Source: Clostridiales bacterium UBA3705 (GTDB lineage Bacteria; Bacillota_A; Clostridia; Oscillospirales; Oscillospiraceae). Taken from it: 7,282 bases of DNA. The stretch lies in NCBI GenBank assembly GCA_002372735.1, contig DFIE01000167.1, positions 1-7,282 of the forward strand. Reading direction: 5' to 3'. Within the stretch, counting starts at the first letter, position 1. The number at the start of each line of letters is the position of its first letter. Positions 1 to 5,189 of this stretch are shown piece by piece. The translations under genes were made by a program, and so were the position numbers. The notes below the pieces were generated by a model. That model saw nothing but the letters and a program-made list of their open reading frames with translations, made no database searches and had not been told where the DNA came from.

Positions 1-512
1 AACAGGGCCTGGGCCAGCAGAACCTTGACCTTGTCGCGGGGATCGGTGTCGGCCATGAGATCGTAGTGCTTGGCCACGTCAATGCCCAGCCCCTGGAGAA
101 TCCGGCTGGCGTCAGACTCCGCCTCCCAGCCGTTGAGCTCGGCAAACTCCGCCTCCAGCTCCGCAGCCAGGATGCCGTCCTCGTCGGAAAAGTCCGGCTT
201 TTCATAGATGGCGTCCTTCTGCTTCATAATGTCGTACAGGTGCTGGTTGCCCATAATCACCGTGTCCATCACGGTGTAGGCGTCATACTGGAACTGGTCC
301 TGCTTCAGCACCGACATCCGCACCCCGGGCTTGACCGCCACATAGCCCTTGGTGGGCTCCAGCTCCCCGGAGAGAATGCGCAGGAAGGTGGACTTCCCCG
401 CTCCGTTGGCGCCAATGACGCCGTAGCAGTTGCCCGCCGTAAACTGCAGGTCCGCGTGCTGGAAAAGCACAGAGCCGGCAAACTGCATGCCAAGATCCGA
501 TACCGTGATCAT
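1..512 (-). CDS. ABC-F family ATPase, YbiT-like (N-terminal part, runs off window)
   Basis: This is the first ~170 codons of a duplicated ATP-binding-cassette protein of the ABC-F group, soluble ATPases that act on the ribosome (translation factors or antibiotic protection) rather than in transport. The reading begins MITVSDLGMQFAGSVLF. A perfect Walker A, GANGAGKST, lies near residues 34-42, followed by LRILSGELEPTKG, the Q-loop region (LKQDQF) and the helical insert, as in E. coli YbiT. Where an ABC signature (LSGGQ) is expected the protein reads DTDPRDKVKVLLAQAL. YbiT is likewise degenerate here in its first domain, so I read this as a subfamily trait and not as decay. The ATG at 510-512 is supported by an AGGGGG ribosome binding site about nine bases upstream. 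Walker B, the linker and the second ATPase domain lie outside the window. The ABC-F assignment is firm; the exact subfamily role is inferred. Confidence 0.93.
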   Translation of the reverse strand, partial: MITVSDLGMQFAGSVLFQHADLQFTAGNCYGVIGANGAGKSTFLRILSGELEPTKGYVAVKPGVRMSVLKQDQFQYDAYTVMDTVIMGNQHLYDIMKQKDAIYEKPDFSDEDGILAAELEAEFAELNGWEAESDASRILQGLGIDVAKHYDLMADTDPRDKVKVLLAQAL

Positions 513-544
513 AGTGTTGCCCCCTTGATGGTTTCTTTGCGTTC

Positions 545-573
545 AGTATACCAGCAAACCGCCAAAAGCGCAA
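545..573 (-). promoter_or_regulatory. Sigma-A-like promoter of the ABC-F gene
   Basis: On the minus strand, TTGCGC (568-573) and TATACT (545-550) are separated by exactly 17 bases, about 33 bases before the ABC-F start codon. The upstream repressor gene ends in a terminator, so the ABC-F gene would need its own promoter here. Predicted from sequence only. Confidence 0.7.
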
Positions 574-591
574 GTGTTTTCCGGCACGATG

Positions 592-625
592 AAAAATCCC
601 GGCGGCCGGAGCACCGGCAGCCGGG
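592..625 (-). terminator. Intrinsic terminator of the BlaI-type repressor gene
   Basis: Read on the minus strand, CCCGGCTGCCGG and CCGGCCGCCGGG form a 12-position stem with one T/C mismatch and a TGCT loop, followed directly by ATTTTTC. It starts 13 bases past the repressor stop codon. It separates the repressor transcript from the ABC-F gene downstream. Confidence 0.88.
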
Positions 626-638
626 AGCTTGCGTCAGG

Positions 639-1016
639 TTATTTTTCCAGCAGCGCCTTCAGCTCTGCCAGGGTCTGGTCGGAGAGCTGGTAGCGCTCCA
701 GCAGCTTGCCCATCAGCGCCAGCACACGCTGGTCGGGCGTCATGGCGTCGGTGGTCTGCTCCAGCTGGTCCACCGCATAGTCGATACGGGACATGGTGGG
801 GGCGTAGGTCCGGCCGTAGCCCCGGCCGCAGCGGGTCAGGCCGTCAATGGTGATTGCCCCCTTGTCAATCATGTTGTTCAGGATCAGGTGGATCGAGTTG
901 GGGTTCCAGTTCCGGTCGGGGGTGCGCTCAATAATCTCCGGCCTGGACAGGGAGCGGCCCTCGTTCCATAGCAGCTCCATGATTTTAAATTCATTTTGAG
1001 ACAGGGGGTTCTTCAT
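639..1016 (-). CDS. BlaI/MecI/CopY-family winged-helix transcriptional repressor
   Basis: A 125-residue protein of the usual length for the penicillinase-repressor family, which bind DNA as dimers. The N-terminus MKNPLSQNEFKIMELLWNEG and the stretch NWNPNSIHLILNNMIDKGAI (residues 36-55) correspond to the first helix and the recognition helix and wing of BlaI/MecI. The C-terminal half (about 80-125) is helical and would form the dimer interface. The ATG at 1014-1016 has an excellent AAGGAGG site nine bases upstream (1026-1032). The gene is divergent from the flavodiiron gene, which is therefore a candidate target besides its own promoter. No blaR1-type sensor protease or beta-lactamase is present, and no Asn-Phe pair like the BlaR1 cleavage site of BlaI is visible, so a beta-lactam role is not supported. 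Family is well supported; targets and inducer are unknown. Confidence 0.93.
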   Translation of the reverse strand: MKNPLSQNEFKIMELLWNEGRSLSRPEIIERTPDRNWNPNSIHLILNNMIDKGAITIDGLTRCGRGYGRTYAPTMSRIDYAVDQLEQTTDAMTPDQRVLALMGKLLERYQLSDQTLAELKALLEK

Positions 1017-1050
1017 CTTTATATGCCTCCTTATGAGTAATATATTTCAC

Positions 1051-1067
1051 ATTATTGCTTCAATAAT
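1051..1067. promoter_or_regulatory. Palindrome over the repressor -10/start region, candidate operator
   Basis: ATTATTG-CTT-CAATAAT is a perfect inverted repeat (7-base arms, 3-base centre). It overlaps the repressor's -10 hexamer (1063-1068) and its expected transcription start, the usual place for an autoregulatory operator. It does not match the TACA-N2-TGTA consensus known for staphylococcal BlaI/MecI, so the binding protein is inferred from position only. Confidence 0.55.
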
Positions 1068-1091
1068 ATACATATTTTTCTCTTTTGTCAA
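1063..1091 (-). promoter_or_regulatory. Sigma-A promoter of the BlaI-type repressor gene
   Basis: On the minus strand a perfect TTGACA (1086-1091) and TATTAT (1063-1068) are separated by 17 bases, giving a start near 1055 and a leader of about 40 bases with the AAGGAGG site. It points away from the flavodiiron promoter at 1181-1209. Confidence 0.85.
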
Positions 1092-1126
1092 GGATTTTTT
1101 TCGTGAATTATGAATATATTCTAAAC

Positions 1127-1173
1127 AAGCTCCGGCAGGTCTTTTTTCGAAGCTCCGGAAGGTCTTTTTTTCG
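1127..1173. repeat. Two tandem 23/24-base repeats in the divergent control region
   Basis: Copy 1 is 1127-1149 and copy 2 is 1150-1173. They share AAGCTCCGG, then C or A, AGGTC, a run of six or seven T and CG. They differ by one substitution and one extra T. The array ends seven bases before the -35 of the flavodiiron promoter. A third T7CG motif lies at 1095-1103, roughly two repeat lengths upstream. No convincing stem-loop forms within a copy. A regulator-binding pair or a curved A/T-tract element would fit. Confidence 0.85.
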
Positions 1174-1180
1174 GACCCTA

Positions 1181-1209
1181 TTGCAAAATGGAACGGAATC
1201 ATGTAAAAT
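1181..1209 (+). promoter_or_regulatory. Sigma-A-like promoter of the flavodiiron gene
   Basis: TTGCAA (1181-1186) and TAAAAT (1204-1209) are spaced by 17 bases, giving a start near 1216 and a ~57-base leader. A loose inverted repeat, ATCAT-N11-ATGAT (1198-1218), brackets the -10 and could be an operator. Confidence 0.72.
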
Positions 1210-1224
1210 GGTGATGATCTGAAT

Positions 1225-1243
1225 CCCGCCCGCCGGGGGCGGG
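1225..1243 (+). promoter_or_regulatory. GC-rich hairpin in the flavodiiron mRNA leader
   Basis: CCCGCCC (1225-1231) and GGGCGGG (1237-1243) form a perfect 7-pair stem with a GCCGG loop inside the predicted 5' leader, ending 14 bases before the AAAGGAG site. No T-run follows, so it is not a terminator. A role in mRNA stability or ribosome access is possible but unproven. Confidence 0.5.
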
Positions 1244-1272
1244 TCTGAAATACCTGTAAAGGAGCTATTACC

Positions 1273-3069
1273 ATGCATATTTCCAACGACATCCGCTACG
1301 TCGGCGTCAATGACCACCGGATCGATCTGTTTGAGGGGCACTATCACGTCCCCCTGGGCATGGCCTACAATTCCTATGTGATCCTGGATCGGAAGATCGC
1401 CGTGATGGACACCGTGGATCAGAACTTTACCCAGCAGTGGCTGTCCAATCTCCAGGCCGTGCTCGGCAGCCGGGAGCCCGACTACCTGGTGGTCCAGCAC
1501 ATGGAGCCCGACCACAGCGCCAACATCCAGATCTTTATGGAGCGCTTCCCCAAGGCCACGCTGGTGTCTTCCGCCAAGGCCTTCCCCATGATGCTGAACT
1601 TCTTCGGCACCGAGTTTGCCGACCGCCGGCTGGTGGTCAAGGAGGGCGACACCCTGGAGCTGGGTGAGCACACCCTGCACTTTGTGGCAGCCCCCATGGT
1701 CCACTGGCCCGAGGTCATTATGACCTATGACGATAAGGACAAGGTCCTGTTCTCCGCCGACGGCTTTGGCAAGTTCGGCGCCAACGACGTGGAGGATCCC
1801 GAGGGCTGGGCCTGCGAGGCCAGACGCTATTACTTCGGCATCGTGGGCAAGTACGGCGCCCAGGTGCAGGCCGTGCTGAAAAAGGCCGCCAAGCTGGATA
1901 TCCAGGTCATCGCCCCCCTCCACGGCCCGGTGCTGAAGGAGAATTTGGGCTACTATCTGGATCTGTACAACACCTGGTCCGGCTACGGCACCGAGAGCGA
2001 GGGCATTCTGATTGCCTACACCTCCGTGTACGGCCACACCAAGAAGGCTGTGGAGCTGCTGGCCGAGCAGCTGAAGGCCAAGGGCTGCCCCAAGGTTGTG
2101 GTGGCGGATCTGGCCCGGACGGATATGTATGAGTGCGTGGAGGACGCCTTCCGCTACGGGCGGATCGTGCTGGCCACCACCACCTATAACGCAGAGATTT
2201 TCCCCTATATGCGGGAGTTCCTGCTGCACCTGGCCGAGCGGGGCTGGAAGAACAAGACCGTGGCCTTGATGGAAAACGGCTCCTGGGCGCCCACCGCCGC
2301 AAAGGTGATGCGCTCTATGCTGGAGGGCTGCAAGAACCTGACCTTTACCGACACCACCGTGCATATCAAGTCCGCCCTGAACGCCGAGAGCACCGCCCAG
2401 ATCGAGGCCCTGGCCGACGAGCTGTGCAAGGACTACCTGGCCCAGCACGACGAGACCGCCAACAAGAGCGACCTGACCGCCCTGTTCAAGATCGGCTACG
2501 GCCTGTATGTGGTCACCGCCCGGGACGGCGAGAAGGACAACGGCTGCATTGTGAACACCGTGTCCCAGGTGACCAACACCCCCAACCGGATCGCCGTTTG
2601 CATTAACAAGGCCAACTTTACCCATGAGCTGGTGAAGAAGACCGGCAAGCTCAACGTCAACTGCCTGTCTGTGGAGGCGCCCTTCTCTGTGTTCCAGCAC
2701 TTCGGCTTCCAGTCCGGCAAGAACGTGGACAAGTTTGCCGGCAAGGAGGTGCTCCGCTCCGACAACGGGCTGGTCTTCCTGCCCAAGTACATCAACGCCT
2801 TTATGAGCCTGGACGTGCAGCAGTATGTGGACCTGGATACCCACGGCATGTTTATCTGCACCGTCAGCGAGGCCAGAGTCCTGTCTGACAAGGAGACCAT
2901 GACCTACAACTTCTACCAGGCCAACGTCAAGCCCAAGCCCGAGACCACCGTGAAGAAGGGTTGGGTCTGCAAGGTCTGCGGCTACGTCTACGAGGGCGAG
3001 GAGCTGCCCGAGGACTTTGTATGCCCCCTGTGCAAGCACGGCCCGGCAGATTTTGAGCCTTTGAAGTAA
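1273..3069 (+). CDS. Multidomain flavodiiron protein (flavodiiron core, flavin reductase, rubredoxin)
   Basis: A 598-residue cytosolic enzyme that should reduce O2 to water and/or NO to N2O, protecting an anaerobe. Residues 1-240 are the metallo-beta-lactamase-like di-iron domain with all expected ligands: H76-x-E78-x-D80-H81, H144 (VHWPE), D163 (SADGFGKFG) and H217 (PLHGPV). Residues 243-395 are a flavodoxin domain with the FMN phosphate loop TSVYGHT (250-256) and ENGSWAP (334-340). Residues ~400-550 are an FMN-binding flavin-reductase domain. Residues 562-598 are a short rubredoxin with C566-x2-C569 and C584-x2-C587; 14 residues lie between the pairs, much less than in classical rubredoxins. 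The fusion suggests electrons pass from NAD(P)H through flavin and rubredoxin to the di-iron site in one chain; that flow is inference. The ATG follows AAAGGAG by eight bases. It is transcribed alone, ending in a terminator. Confidence 0.96.
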   Translation: MHISNDIRYVGVNDHRIDLFEGHYHVPLGMAYNSYVILDRKIAVMDTVDQNFTQQWLSNLQAVLGSREPDYLVVQHMEPDHSANIQIFMERFPKATLVSSAKAFPMMLNFFGTEFADRRLVVKEGDTLELGEHTLHFVAAPMVHWPEVIMTYDDKDKVLFSADGFGKFGANDVEDPEGWACEARRYYFGIVGKYGAQVQAVLKKAAKLDIQVIAPLHGPVLKENLGYYLDLYNTWSGYGTESEGILIAYTSVYGHTKKAVELLAEQLKAKGCPKVVVADLARTDMYECVEDAFRYGRIVLATTTYNAEIFPYMREFLLHLAERGWKNKTVALMENGSWAPTAAKVMRSMLEGCKNLTFTDTTVHIKSALNAESTAQIEALADELCKDYLAQHDETANKSDLTALFKIGYGLYVVTARDGEKDNGCIVNTVSQVTNTPNRIAVCINKANFTHELVKKTGKLNVNCLSVEAPFSVFQHFGFQSGKNVDKFAGKEVLRSDNGLVFLPKYINAFMSLDVQQYVDLDTHGMFICTVSEARVLSDKETMTYNFYQANVKPKPETTVKKGWVCKVCGYVYEGEELPEDFVCPLCKHGPADFEPLK

Positions 3070-3088
3070 GCCCAGGGTGTAAATCCCC

Positions 3089-3130
3089 CAAGCTGAAGAC
3101 TGTTCTCCGCAGTCTTCAGCTTGTTTTATA
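3089..3130 (+). terminator. Intrinsic terminator of the flavodiiron gene
   Basis: A perfect 14-pair stem (CAAGCTGAAGACTG, 3089-3102, with CAGTCTTCAGCTTG, 3110-3123) has a 7-base loop and is followed by TTTTATAT. It lies 19 bases past the stop codon and insulates the AT-rich regulator region downstream. Confidence 0.92.
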
Positions 3131-3209
3131 TGGTTGATTTGTCAATTATGTGAAAAATTACTAGAAAATGTCTTTAATTAGTCTTGTATAGCGTATTACA
3201 CTCCTCATA

Positions 3210-3238
3210 TTGACTTATATTTTACCTTGCCCTATTAT
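3210..3238 (+). promoter_or_regulatory. Sigma-A promoter of the Cro/CI-type regulator and aldehyde dehydrogenase genes
   Basis: TTGACT (3210-3215) and TATTAT (3233-3238) are spaced by 17 bases in an AT-rich stretch, with a start near 3245 and a ~73-base leader. No separate promoter is seen before the dehydrogenase, so this one probably serves both genes. Confidence 0.82.
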
Positions 3239-3260
3239 AGTCTTTTTTGCGACTATAGTC
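3233..3260. promoter_or_regulatory. Repeated GACTATAGTC-type operator over the -10 and start site
   Basis: GACTATAGTC (3251-3260) is a perfect 10-base palindrome. An 8-of-10 copy, TATTATAGTC (3233-3242), lies 18 bases upstream and contains the -10 hexamer. TATAGTC (3236-3242) also forms a perfect inverted repeat with GACTATA (3251-3257). Two sites straddling the -10 and start of a small HTH gene suggest autorepression; the ligand is inferred from position. Confidence 0.62.
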
Positions 3261-3317
3261 AAGAGTTTGTTTCCCTGTTACTATTTCAACAAGTATATTA
3301 GCAGGCGAGGCGATACT

Positions 3318-3536
3318 TTGATTTCCTTCGGCCCCTTCTGGGCAACGCTAAAATCCTCTGACGAGACAACCTACACCTTGATCAAGAACCACCATATTTC
3401 CAGTTCCACCATCGACAAGCTCCGCAAGAACAGGCCGATCAACAGCACTACGATAAACGATTTGTGCAGAATTCTGAACTGCTCAGTCAACCAGATCATG
3501 GAGTATATCCCCTCAGATCAGGACCAGCCCTTATAA
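3318..3536 (+). CDS. Small Cro/CI (XRE)-type HTH regulator, TTG start
   Basis: A 72-residue protein made almost entirely of one helix-turn-helix domain. TYTLIKNHHISSSTIDKL (18-35) and PINSTTINDLCRILNC (40-55) match the common Firmicute single-domain regulators that begin MISFxPFW and contain TYTLIK, ISSSTI and TTINDLC. The start is the TTG at 3318: it gives the family N-terminus (M)ISFGPFW and has GAGG (3307-3310) seven bases upstream. The same frame stays open to another TTG at 3210, but that TTG is the first base of the -35 hexamer, so the longer form cannot be the product. GC content (about half) is lower than its neighbours, hinting at a separate history. It probably represses its own promoter and so the aldehyde dehydrogenase downstream; that is inference. 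Confidence 0.88.
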   Translation: MISFGPFWATLKSSDETTYTLIKNHHISSSTIDKLRKNRPINSTTINDLCRILNCSVNQIMEYIPSDQDQPL

Positions 3537-3543
3537 GCTGTTT

Positions 3544-3577
3544 GACCTCCCTGGTCTGTCTGCGGGCCAAGGAGGTC
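3544..3577 (+). promoter_or_regulatory. Intercistronic hairpin sequestering the dehydrogenase Shine-Dalgarno
   Basis: GACCTCC (3544-3550) pairs perfectly with GGAGGTC (3571-3577). The helix continues past one C/A mismatch with six more pairs (3552-3557 with 3564-3569, two of them G-U), closing a 6-base loop. The right arm is the ribosome binding site of the gene starting at 3580. The left arm begins eight bases after the regulator's stop codon. No T-run follows, so it is not a terminator. Confidence 0.72.
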
Positions 3578-3579
3578 TT

Positions 3580-4989
3580 ATGAATTACGACAACGCTTCC
3601 ATTGCCGGGCTGGTAGAATCCCAGCGGCAATTCTTTGCCACCGGCGCCACACTGCCGGTGGCCTGGCGGCTGGCACAGCTGAAGAAGCTCCGCGCCGCCA
3701 TCCAGGCCCACGAGCAGGACCTGGTACAGGCCCTGCGGGCAGATTTAGGCAGGGCCGCAGCGGAGGCCTACTTCTGCGACGTGGGCAGTCTGCTGCTGGA
3801 GTTGAACGAGACGATCCGGGGCCTGCGGCGCTGGGCCCGGCCGGAGCTCCATTTCAGCGGGCTGACCTGCTTTCCCAGCCTGCTCACCCGGGTATACCAT
3901 CAGCCCTACGGCCTCACCCTGATTATCAGCCCCTTCAACTTCCCGGTGCTGCTGTGCCTGGGGGTGCTGAGCGCCAGCCTGGCCGGGGGCAACACCGCAG
4001 TGCTCAAGGTCAGCTCCAAGACCCCACACTGCGCCGCCGCCCTGGCCGCCCTGGTGGAGCAGACCTTTCCCCCGGAGTATGTGGCCCTGGTGGAGGGCGG
4101 GCACGAGGTGGCAGACCTGTGCCTGGAGCAGCGGTTTGACAAAATCTTTTACACGGGCTCGCCCCGGGTGGGCCGCCATGTTTTGGAAATGGCCGCCCGC
4201 CACCTGACTCCCGTGGCCCTGGAGCTGGGCGGAGAGACGGGCAACTGGTGCGTGGTGCGCAAGGACGCAGACCTGAAGGATGCCGCACGGAAAATTGCCT
4301 TTTTCAAGCTGCTCAACAGCGGGCAGATCTGTATCAATGTGAACCAGGTGGCCGTGGCCCGGGAGGTGGCAGAGCCCTTCCTGGAAGCGCTGAAGGCTGA
4401 GTTCCGGCGGCAGATCGGCCCGGATGCCCTGCAGAACCCGGAGTACCCCCGGCTGATCACCGCCGCAGCCTGGGACAAGTGCGCCGCCGAGGCCGAACGC
4501 TACCGGGACCGGATCGTCTATGGCGGCAGGGGCGACCGGGAACAGCAGCGCTACTGCCCCACAGTGATCTACCCGGTGGAAATCACCGAGCCCATTGTAC
4601 AGCACGAGCTGTTCAATCCCCTGCTGCCGGTGGTCCCCTTCCCCGACGGGGAAATTGACCGGCTGATGGAGACCATCGCCGGCAGGGAGCACGGGCTGGC
4701 TTTGTATCTGTTCACCAAAAACAAACGCTGGGCCAACCGGGTAATGGCAAGCCAGCAGTACGGCGGCGGCTGTATCAACGAGGTGTGCCTGCACATGATG
4801 GTAAAGGGCGTGCCCTTTAACGGGGTAGGACACTCCGGCATGGGCGCCTATCACGGCAAATGGGGCTTTCGGGAGTTTACCCACCCCGCCACCGTTCTGA
4901 CCGGCAGCACGGTGGGCAATCTCTCCCTGCGGGAGCACCCCTATGACAAGGGGCTGAAAATGTGGCTGCTGCGGAAGTTTGAGCGGTAA
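3580..4989 (+). CDS. Aldehyde dehydrogenase, class-3-like (ALDH superfamily)
   Basis: A 469-residue NAD(P)-dependent dehydrogenase that oxidises an aldehyde to its acid. The catalytic set is intact: N120 in SPFNFP, E215 in ELGG and the nucleophile C251 in NSGQIC. FYTGSPRVGRHVLEMAARHLTP (190-211, read in two parts) and the C-terminal HSGMGAYHGKWGF are typical of the ALDH3 group, as is the basic tail ending LLRKFER. Several usually conserved spots differ: VLKVSS for VLKPSE, ELGGETG for ELGGKSP, and ELFNPLLP for EIFGPxLP. This may mean a divergent branch or an altered cofactor or substrate site. The ATG at 3580 follows AAGGAGG by only four bases, and that site lies in a hairpin. The gene is 43 bases after the HTH regulator and probably co-transcribed with it. 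Substrate unknown. Confidence 0.93.
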   Translation: MNYDNASIAGLVESQRQFFATGATLPVAWRLAQLKKLRAAIQAHEQDLVQALRADLGRAAAEAYFCDVGSLLLELNETIRGLRRWARPELHFSGLTCFPSLLTRVYHQPYGLTLIISPFNFPVLLCLGVLSASLAGGNTAVLKVSSKTPHCAAALAALVEQTFPPEYVALVEGGHEVADLCLEQRFDKIFYTGSPRVGRHVLEMAARHLTPVALELGGETGNWCVVRKDADLKDAARKIAFFKLLNSGQICINVNQVAVAREVAEPFLEALKAEFRRQIGPDALQNPEYPRLITAAAWDKCAAEAERYRDRIVYGGRGDREQQRYCPTVIYPVEITEPIVQHELFNPLLPVVPFPDGEIDRLMETIAGREHGLALYLFTKNKRWANRVMASQQYGGGCINEVCLHMMVKGVPFNGVGHSGMGAYHGKWGFREFTHPATVLTGSTVGNLSLREHPYDKGLKMWLLRKFER

Positions 4990-4991
4990 TT

Positions 4992-5021
4992 TCCGTTCAC
5001 AGTCCGTTCACAAATCCGTCA
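4992..5021. repeat. Short direct repeats TCCGTTCACA upstream of hsp20
   Basis: TCCGTTCACA occurs at 4992-5001 and again at 5003-5012, with a partial third copy TCCGTCA at 5015-5021. The unit spacing is 11 to 12 bases, close to one helical turn. They lie between the dehydrogenase stop codon and the CIRCE element. A protein-binding array is possible; nothing here identifies the protein. Confidence 0.6.
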
Positions 5022-5032
5022 AAAAAGGTTTA

Positions 5033-5075
5033 CACAAAAATTAGCACTCTACTATTGACAGTGCTAATTTTTGTG
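5033..5075. promoter_or_regulatory. CIRCE element (HrcA operator) with extended arms
   Basis: The core TTAGCACTC-N9-CAGTGCTAA (5041-5067) matches the CIRCE consensus TTAGCACTC-N9-GAGTGCTAA at 17 of 18 positions; only the innermost base of the right arm differs. The symmetry continues outwards through AAAAA/TTTTT and CAC/GTG, so the arms are 17 bases each with 16 matching. The element covers the -35 of the hsp20 promoter, so bound HrcA repressor would block transcription at normal temperature. The same sequence as RNA is a stem-loop with a T-run and may also terminate transcripts from the aldehyde dehydrogenase gene. Confidence 0.95.
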
Positions 5076-5082
5076 CTATAAT
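5055..5082 (+). promoter_or_regulatory. Consensus sigma-A promoter of hsp20
   Basis: TTGACA (5055-5060) and TATAAT (5077-5082), both perfect consensus hexamers, are spaced by 16 bases. The -35 lies in the spacer and right arm of CIRCE. The start would be near 5089, leaving a ~100-base leader. Confidence 0.93.
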
Positions 5083-5088
5083 AATCCC

Positions 5089-5189
5089 AGAACAAAGAAA
5101 CGAGCAAAGTGCAAACACAAGTCCCTCCGTTTCGATGCTCAAGTACATAGAGACAACCACATGTAAATGAGTAAAAGGAGGAATTCAAC
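5089..5189 (+). promoter_or_regulatory. Long hsp20 mRNA leader with possible anti-SD pairing
   Basis: About 100 untranslated bases precede hsp20, long compared with the other leaders here. CCTCC (5124-5128) can pair with GGAGG (5177-5181) of the ribosome binding site. GAAACG (5097-5102) can pair with CGTTTC (5128-5133), and CGAGCA with TGCTCA-type bases (GAGCA 5102-5106, TGCTC 5136-5140). These pairings are short and partly exclusive. A temperature-responsive leader is conceivable but weakly supported. Confidence 0.3.

Noticed and set aside
66..971. A 301-codon plus-strand open frame across the left end
   Set aside because: It runs antisense through the ABC-F gene, a terminator and the repressor gene, all of which have family motifs and control signals on the other strand.
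639..1016. Beta-lactam resistance regulator
   Set aside because: No sensor protease, beta-lactamase or PBP gene and no TACA-N2-TGTA operator are seen, so only the family is called.
1127..1173. CRISPR-like array
   Set aside because: Only two units, directly adjacent with no spacers, and no cas genes in the window.
1108..3039. A 643-codon open frame antisense to the flavodiiron gene
   Set aside because: It mirrors the strong GC-biased third positions of the real gene, has repetitive Leu/Gly/Val/His-rich composition, matches no family and runs into the divergent promoter region.
3210..3317. N-terminal extension of the HTH regulator from a TTG at 3210
   Set aside because: That TTG is part of the -35 hexamer and the transcript starts downstream of it. 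The family N-terminus begins at the TTG at 3318.
3745..4938. A 397-codon open frame antisense to the aldehyde dehydrogenase
   Set aside because: Same codon-bias artefact; no ribosome site or recognisable domain, while the opposite strand has an intact catalytic set.
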